DNA of 64,000 nt, from NCBI GenBank assembly GCA_035714085.1, contig DASTMP010000173.1, positions 62,001 to 126,000 on the forward strand, given 5' to 3'. The DNA comes from JAJVID01 sp035714085. GTDB lineage: Bacteria; Acidobacteriota; Blastocatellia; RBC074. Position 1 is the first letter of the stretch. Every line of letters begins with the position of its first letter. The notes under the pieces were generated by a model. It did no database searches and had not been told where the DNA came from. It saw only the letters and a program-made list of their open reading frames with translations. This document shows positions 59,149 to 64,000 of the stretch, in pieces. The position numbers were made by a program, and so were the translations under genes.

Positions 59149-60372
59149 CTATGGTTTAATCGACGCATGAGCGGCCGCGATTGCGCAGATCGCTGGGGCC
59201 AGTTCGCGCGCGACCACTGCGTGTCCCCGTTCGTTGAGGTGTCCTTCGTTCGGAGCGGTGTTCGCGAAGCCGGTCAGGGATGCCCCTGTGCGCCTAATCT
59301 CCTCTTGAAACGGCTTCGTCATCCGCAGTACGGGGATCCCGTTCGCATGGGCCTGCTGTTCAATTCGGTCATCCGCATACTCAAGCGAGTCGATCTTGTA
59401 TTTCGCGCGATACTCCGCCTCCTCCTTGGGGTCGGCGTAGGTTTGATGTTTCGTCGGTAGGAGCATAATCAGCAGCGGCGTTTGGTGAGAACGAACCTCT
59501 TTGCCGAACTCTGCTATCAACGCGTCGGTCACCTGCCATGCCTCCGCCATCGGTGGAGAAGTTGGCGGAAGAAACGCCAGATAGCGCTGATAATCAGGCG
59601 GCGGGGCATTCGTGGCGGCCGATGCGCTCGTGGCGTTCATGCGCGCCATTTCCTCCCGCTGCGCGCCCACCCGGCGTAGCTTGTATACCAGTTGTAGCAA
59701 CACAGAGCTGTTTATGACGTCCGCAGCAATGCCTTTCAACTTGATGCGAGTAGGGTTAAAAGCAGGCGCCTGCCGGAAGCTGTCATCCAGAATCAGCTCC
59801 CCGTCTTTCAGCAGGAAGTATGGCGCCAAGTCGGGGGTGCTGACGTTCAGCGCCCGGTAGTTATTGAAGATATCGTTGCCCGTAAAAACCTCGAGGACAA
59901 TCATGTCCGGGCTGAATTTCCACACGCGCTCGCGGAGCATGAGAAGTTCCTGGCTCGTGCCGTAGCCCGGAACCCCGAAGTTCAAGACTTCCACCTCGCC
60001 TTCCTCACAGCAGTGGAGCCGGTTCAATTCCTTTTCAGTGAGAGATGTGTATGTCTTGTCCATATCGACCTGGCGCGCTTCAGTCAAGGAATCGCCCAGC
60101 ACCGCTACCCGGTAGACGCCCCGGGGCTTGTTGACAGCGCGCTCGCGGTCGCGAAACCCATGGCTGTTGATCTTGCTCCAGGCGACTCCTTCGTCTGTTT
60201 CCCAAGCGCTCGCGCCGGGCCGCAACGACCATCCGAGCAAGGGATCGGCTGTGTATGTCGATCCACTAAATTTATACCCGAGTAAACGCAACCCTGCCTC
60301 GCAAACCGCCAGGCCGATGAATGCGCCGAAGAGAGTTAACAGTAGTTTCTTGGCAAAATTCTTCGAGGTCAT
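59149..60372 (-). CDS. SGNH/GDSL hydrolase, membrane-anchored
   Basis: 407 residues. N-terminal helix about 8-28, then the SGNH domain: LGDSLTEARQVDMDKTY (Ser), LNFGVPGYGTSQEL (Gly), EVFTGNDIFNN (Asn) and the C-terminal NEGHLNERGHAVVARELAPA. The His is preceded two positions by Glu where family members usually have Asp, so catalysis may be altered. Position in the row of three hydrolases suggests successive modifications of one polymer. Confidence 0.85.
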   Translation of the reverse strand: MTSKNFAKKLLLTLFGAFIGLAVCEAGLRLLGYKFSGSTYTADPLLGWSLRPGASAWETDEGVAWSKINSHGFRDRERAVNKPRGVYRVAVLGDSLTEARQVDMDKTYTSLTEKELNRLHCCEEGEVEVLNFGVPGYGTSQELLMLRERVWKFSPDMIVLEVFTGNDIFNNYRALNVSTPDLAPYFLLKDGELILDDSFRQAPAFNPTRIKLKGIAADVINSSVLLQLVYKLRRVGAQREEMARMNATSASAATNAPPPDYQRYLAFLPPTSPPMAEAWQVTDALIAEFGKEVRSHQTPLLIMLLPTKHQTYADPKEEAEYRAKYKIDSLEYADDRIEQQAHANGIPVLRMTKPFQEEIRRTGASLTGFANTAPNEGHLNERGHAVVARELAPAICAIAAAHASIKP

Positions 60373-60744
60373 ATCAATAATCGCTTTCTCGAGGTCAGTT
60401 AAAAATCATAGCGCGCATTCGTCCGAGTCTTTTTTATCAAGCGCTAGTTAAACCGAATGGTTTGGAGATATTTTGAATTTTGAGATAACATTTTCATGTC
60501 ATCTTTAGGCTTCCCTCTCCCAAACTTCGCAAGAATTCCTCTATACCGTTTTGCTAAATAGTTCTGCTTAATCCTGCTCTGACTCATTCATCGGAGCGTC
60601 GACAGATATTGCGCGACCCAGCGCGCGCTGGCGCATCCAATCCTGTCTTGCGAGTCTTAAACTTTCGGGAGCGACGCATCGGTTTCGTCAAAGAAATCCT
60701 TCCACTTTTCCCGAAACTCGATCATAGAAACTTCATGCTCACAC
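60373..60744. other. Gap between two SGNH hydrolase genes
   Basis: About 370 bp without a supportable gene. One short minus-strand frame (60657-60911) overlaps the next gene out of frame and is rejected. No palindrome of the dispersed kind is visible; only a GCGCGACCCAGCGCGCGC-type short dyad near 60612. Confidence 0.5.
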
Positions 60745-61974
60745 TTAGTCTGATGCTGTTTGTGTTTCGAACTTCGCTCTAAAGCTGCGTACAAAATCTT
60801 CAGCCATTTTTCTGGCGATAAAGCTGTTTCCTTTCCCCCCCATGTGATTAAAGTCAACGAAGATCGGCTCGCGGACATCGCTAAAAATCGAACTGATGTC
60901 ATGAAAAGCAATGCTCTTATTCAACCCTGCGGAACTTTGTCGTAGCGCAGCATACGTATCCAGGTAAAATTCTTTCATGCCCGGATAATGAAAATCGAGA
61001 TCTAAAGACCGATGCTCGTATTCAGTCAGATGCTGCTTCGTATAAATGATGGGCTGCCAGTAAAAAGTAGAGGTGAAGCCGTAGGATTTGGAGAGAGCTT
61101 GCGCCAATTTTATGTTATTAAGGTAAGTCTCCACCACCGCATGAGCCAGCGACTCTTTGTCCGTAATCGCCTTTTCATATTCCATAGAAACCGGCTGCAG
61201 GTTATCATGCCGCAACCCGGATTTTTCGAGCGCTCCTTGAAGAAAACGCGTAATCGAAAGCTGGCGGATTGCGTACTGAGCCGCCAAGGTTTGAATTTCC
61301 TTCCTCTGCGTGAGGCCGAACTCCCTCTCCCGGCGGATTTCGTCATGCGGCAGCCCCGGGGCGCTGAGCTGAAAACCGCTGAATGTGTCGTTTACGCCGT
61401 CATAAAAGATTACCGCGTCGGGAATATTTCCTTTCTGTAACTGAAGCGTCAATTCGATGACTTCCTGCGTGCTAACATAAGAGTACTGGCCGAAATTGAC
61501 GACTTCGCAGTTTACCCCTTTATTTTTAACCTCCTCAGCAAAGATGGAGGGAATGGTGGAGTCATCTCCGGCTCCCAATCCCCACATCGTTGATCCGCCA
61601 AACATAAAAACCTTAATCGGGGGGCTTGCGCCCTCAGCCATAGGGGCGTTAATAGTTTTCCGCAAACCATCGGGTCCAATATTGATGTACTCTCCGCGGC
61701 GAGGTGTTCGGCGCCAGTAAACGTACGATTGCCACCGCAAACTCCCTCTCTCAACCTCATCAATCTCTTTGTAGTATTTGGCCGCCCAGGATGGATCGTT
61801 ATATGTGTCGGCATTGATCCGGAAGTTTGCGGCGGGTTTATGCCAGGAGCCCCTGATATAAAACGCCAGCGAAAACACTACATCTACGACCACAAACATA
61901 GCCAGCGCAATGCCGAGGATCATCCAAGTATCTCGGATGAACCTGATAAGCTTTTTAAGTAACGACAATGCCAT
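60745..61974 (-). CDS. SGNH/GDSL hydrolase, membrane-anchored
   Basis: 409 residues. One transmembrane helix (about 17-38). SGNH blocks: FGGSTMWGLGAGD (Ser), NFGQYSYVSTQEVI (Gly), FYDGVNDTFSGF (Asn) and DFNHMGGKGNSFIARKMAED (Asp and His). Sequence around the helix and the YINIGPDGLRKT segment matches periplasmic acyl-esterases/acetyltransferases of exopolysaccharide loci. It starts about six bases before the stop of the upstream CelD-like gene, so they are translationally close. Confidence 0.88.
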   Translation of the reverse strand: MALSLLKKLIRFIRDTWMILGIALAMFVVVDVVFSLAFYIRGSWHKPAANFRINADTYNDPSWAAKYYKEIDEVERGSLRWQSYVYWRRTPRRGEYINIGPDGLRKTINAPMAEGASPPIKVFMFGGSTMWGLGAGDDSTIPSIFAEEVKNKGVNCEVVNFGQYSYVSTQEVIELTLQLQKGNIPDAVIFYDGVNDTFSGFQLSAPGLPHDEIRREREFGLTQRKEIQTLAAQYAIRQLSITRFLQGALEKSGLRHDNLQPVSMEYEKAITDKESLAHAVVETYLNNIKLAQALSKSYGFTSTFYWQPIIYTKQHLTEYEHRSLDLDFHYPGMKEFYLDTYAALRQSSAGLNKSIAFHDISSIFSDVREPIFVDFNHMGGKGNSFIARKMAEDFVRSFRAKFETQTASD

Positions 61975-61980
61975 CTCTCC

Positions 61981-63258
61981 TTATGGTAATTCCGATTGTT
62001 CTTCGCGGGCTGGCGAAGAGGGATGTGAGGCCGGAAGAGGCGCTATGTTTTTCATTGGGAGATCAGCGACTCCGGTCGCGGCGGAATCGGGAGATTGCCG
62101 AAATCCAGTGGAAGCGCAAAGGCGACGCCGGATTGCGCGGAACCACTGCGAGACGTTTTGGGTGCGTATAGTCCGCATCGCTTCTTTGACATAGTTCCGG
62201 CTGATCGCCCATCTTGCCACCATCCTGTCAGCGGTGACCCGCACTCCCGTGGTCATTTGCGAGTCATTTGCCCAGTCGAATTTGTAGGGTTCATTCCCAC
62301 GGAGAAAGTCATATACCTTGACCCCTCTGGTGGAGGCGTTTTCAAGAGAGAGACCTAGCAAGACCAGCCCTACGCTATGATCGCTCCAGTCGAGGTCGTA
62401 GCCTGAAAGAAAAAGGTAATAGGTGTGACCATTATCAAGGCCATAGATCGAAGCGCGGCACTCGCCTTCGACCCATAGCTCATCGAATCGAACCATGCTC
62501 GTTTTCGCGATTTGAGTAACCACCTCGCGTTGGAACTCGCGAGAGATTTGATCGTGTAAAGCCCCCGATCCGCCACGATGGGCCCAACAGGATTCGTGGA
62601 GTTTGAGGAATCGGTCAAACGCCATCGGGGATTCTTCCGGGCTTGTAATCGAACGAAAATCAAATCCGTCGCGGTGACGTAAATTGCGTAGCCTTCTCCT
62701 GTAGTTGTCCGCCCGCTTGCTGTTTCGCAATACCTGGTTCCAACCCGATTGGAGATTTACCCTCGGACAGATATATTGAGGGATCAGTTGATAACCGTAA
62801 TCATCTCTATTGCCGAAGTGAGACAAAAGCAGGGGCAAGAGTTGCGTGTTTACTGATAGATCATTGAGTTCCAACAGATCGAACGATTTTGATTTTGACA
62901 GAAAACCCAGTATGGCGATGGCGCATTCCTGCTTACGGGCGGGTTCCGCCAGAATGTCAAGGTAATCCGCTCCCCCGACATTTCCGCCAAGAAAAGAGAG
63001 TTTCTGGCCTTTCGGTCCGAAAGGCGTCATGGAAATAGGATCTGCGCTAAGAGCCAGAAGCCCGATGAGAGTTTTTCCCTCTCGAACACAGACTACGTAT
63101 GGCGATTGTTTCTTTCCGTACCACATGTTCCATGTAATCATCCATTCCCAACTGAGGAATGGCGGCGCCGACGAGGTAACAAACAGGTCGTTCCACTCCC
63201 GTCGTAAACTAGCCAAACCCGCTTCCTCCTGGGCTACTTCAACCCTAAGCTTGCTCAT
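61981..63258 (-). CDS. CelD/BcsL-like GNAT acetyltransferase
   Basis: 425 residues. N-terminal part LRREWNDLFVTSSAPPFLSW and EWMITWNMWYG is typical of the CelD family, which in polysaccharide loci adds acyl groups. The GNAT core is LYDFLRGNEPYKFDWAN-like near 325 (VYDFLRGNEPYKFDWANDSQ) with WVEGECRASIYGLDNGHTYY upstream. The last 50 residues are low-complexity (ASTGFRQSPDSAATGV, then LPASHPSSPAREEQSELP) and likely disordered. It lies directly upstream of the third SGNH hydrolase. Confidence 0.82.
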   Translation of the reverse strand: MSKLRVEVAQEEAGLASLRREWNDLFVTSSAPPFLSWEWMITWNMWYGKKQSPYVVCVREGKTLIGLLALSADPISMTPFGPKGQKLSFLGGNVGGADYLDILAEPARKQECAIAILGFLSKSKSFDLLELNDLSVNTQLLPLLLSHFGNRDDYGYQLIPQYICPRVNLQSGWNQVLRNSKRADNYRRRLRNLRHRDGFDFRSITSPEESPMAFDRFLKLHESCWAHRGGSGALHDQISREFQREVVTQIAKTSMVRFDELWVEGECRASIYGLDNGHTYYLFLSGYDLDWSDHSVGLVLLGLSLENASTRGVKVYDFLRGNEPYKFDWANDSQMTTGVRVTADRMVARWAISRNYVKEAMRTIRTQNVSQWFRAIRRRLCASTGFRQSPDSAATGVADLPMKNIAPLPASHPSSPAREEQSELP

Positions 63259-63307
63259 TGCTCATCTCCTTTATACGCGCGTTTAGGGGGATACAGCTGG
63301 ATGTGCG

Positions 63308-64000
63308 TCAGATTGTCGTCAGAGCCAAGAGCTTCAAGACACGATATAATTGCCGAAACCTTTCACCGAGAGAGTGGGGGAGCAATGATAACGCCGCAAA
63401 ACCGAGCGTTCTTGGTTGAAATGGGCGACGATAGATACTTGCCATGAAGTGTCTGAAGGCCTCGCCACTTTTACCTGCGGCAATTAGTTCCTCCCCGAGA
63501 CATCTGTGCGCGCTGGCAAGCATGTTATCGATCATTTTCTGAGGTAATGTGATGCGACCGAGATCCGTTTTCAGAATTGGTTGAACTGTATTAAGGAAGT
63601 TGGCCGCAATATGGAGGCCGTATTTTTCGGTGAGTTGATCCCCCCGGCCGTATTGATAGACGATGGAAGAGAGATTGATAAAGGCGACTGCCCCCTCACG
63701 GCATGTGCGTAGGTGAAAATCGTAATCTTCACCGGCATACCGAAGATCCTCTCGAAATCCCTTGACATGCTCCACTATATTACGTCGAAGCAAGACGGTG
63801 GATGTGTGAACCAGATTGCCCATAAGCATGGGAGAAAAAATGTCGTCGAAATAGACGCGCTGATTCGGGAATCTGGAGGCGAGTTGTGGCGCGACTGAGG
63901 CGATTCCCAAAGAATTTTTAAAGAGGTCCTCCGGCTCCGGAAACCATTGATACGCGCCGTACATGGTCCGCAAATAGGCCGGGGACCGGATCTCCCCATT
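63308..64000 (-). CDS. Family 2-like glycosyltransferase, 5' part beyond the window
   Basis: At least 230 residues of the C-terminal part; the frame is open to the window edge. GFREDLRYAGEDYDFHLRTC carries the ED motif expected of GT-A family 2 enzymes after the acceptor-binding strand, and LVHTSTVLLRRNIVEHV precedes it. Then come a helical stretch and a Lys-Arg-rich membrane-associating end (LLPHSLGERFRQLYRVLKLL). It would transfer a sugar from a nucleotide donor during exopolysaccharide or O-antigen synthesis. It anchors the interpretation of the 54-64 kb cluster as a surface-polysaccharide locus. Confidence 0.8.
   Translation of the reverse strand, partial: NGEIRSPAYLRTMYGAYQWFPEPEDLFKNSLGIASVAPQLASRFPNQRVYFDDIFSPMLMGNLVHTSTVLLRRNIVEHVKGFREDLRYAGEDYDFHLRTCREGAVAFINLSSIVYQYGRGDQLTEKYGLHIAANFLNTVQPILKTDLGRITLPQKMIDNMLASAHRCLGEELIAAGKSGEAFRHFMASIYRRPFQPRTLGFAALSLLPHSLGERFRQLYRVLKLLALTTI

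Noticed and set aside
60657..60911. Minus-strand frame overlapping the 3' end of an SGNH hydrolase gene
   Set aside because: Out of frame with a clear SGNH gene and without any recognisable motif.

Overview
The window is a 64 kb chromosomal fragment of moderately high GC. It most resembles a Gram-negative soil bacterium of the Acidobacteriota, class Blastocatellia being my best guess. That placement is an inference from gene content and not a phylogeny: two secreted VWA proteins of acidobacterial type, HpnH for hopanoids, system II cytochrome c maturation (ResB/CcsA), a PBP1b-type penicillin-binding protein, TrmFO, and an ABC importer of the BMP type. No rRNA, tRNA, CRISPR array or classical transposase gene was found.

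Layout. 1-7.3 kb: ROK kinase with a VanZ-like protein, a nucleoside:H+ symporter-like permease, HpnH and a secreted M28 peptidase. 7.3-18.5 kb: a long minus-strand gene train (TrmFO, VWA protein, PIN/TRAM protein, IspD, IspF, HAD phosphatase, pyrimidine-nucleoside phosphorylase, BMP lipoprotein, ABC ATPase), with a palindromic element between many of the genes. 19.6-24.7 kb: a plus-strand set for UDP-GlcNAc supply (YvcK/GlmR, GlmU, a zinc-ribbon membrane protein, GlmS). 25-33 kb: an acyl-CoA ligase, a hybrid histidine kinase, PBP1b and a BON-domain protein. 33.3-36.2 kb: radA interrupted by a 493-residue LAGLIDADG intein exactly in its Walker A loop. 36-48.8 kb: small and signalling genes, a PQQ-type propeller with EF-hands, a truncated AraC-like gene, a lectin-like protein, a VWA protein, NusB, a 3-hydroxyacyl-CoA dehydrogenase and a rhomboid protease. 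49-54 kb: ResB, CcsA and a polytopic glycosyltransferase-like protein. 54.1-64 kb: a minus-strand, visibly more AT-rich surface-polysaccharide cluster (GNAT-like acyltransferases, three SGNH hydrolases, a CelD-like protein and a glycosyltransferase cut by the window end).

The most striking feature is a dispersed set of about twenty long imperfect palindromes. Each arm is built from degenerate 7-9 nt words, and different elements use different vocabularies: CACAGAG, ACGAAG, CAGTGGG, GATCGAG, GACGGGGC, GGGAGAGC, GGATTTACAC, GGGGCAGACC. They fill intergenic gaps, often touch start or stop codons, and in one case lie in frame inside a gene. One element (9371-9808) carries in its loop a gene for a GxxExxY protein, a predicted PD-(D/E)XK-like nuclease; its Shine-Dalgarno sequence is supplied by the palindrome arm. 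A second copy (682-783) has nearly the same ends but no gene. This looks like an autonomous / non-autonomous pair of an undescribed palindromic mobile element. A second candidate is a small RNA gene at 43195-43479 with a strong sigma70-type promoter, a CCUCC-rich segment and an intrinsic terminator.
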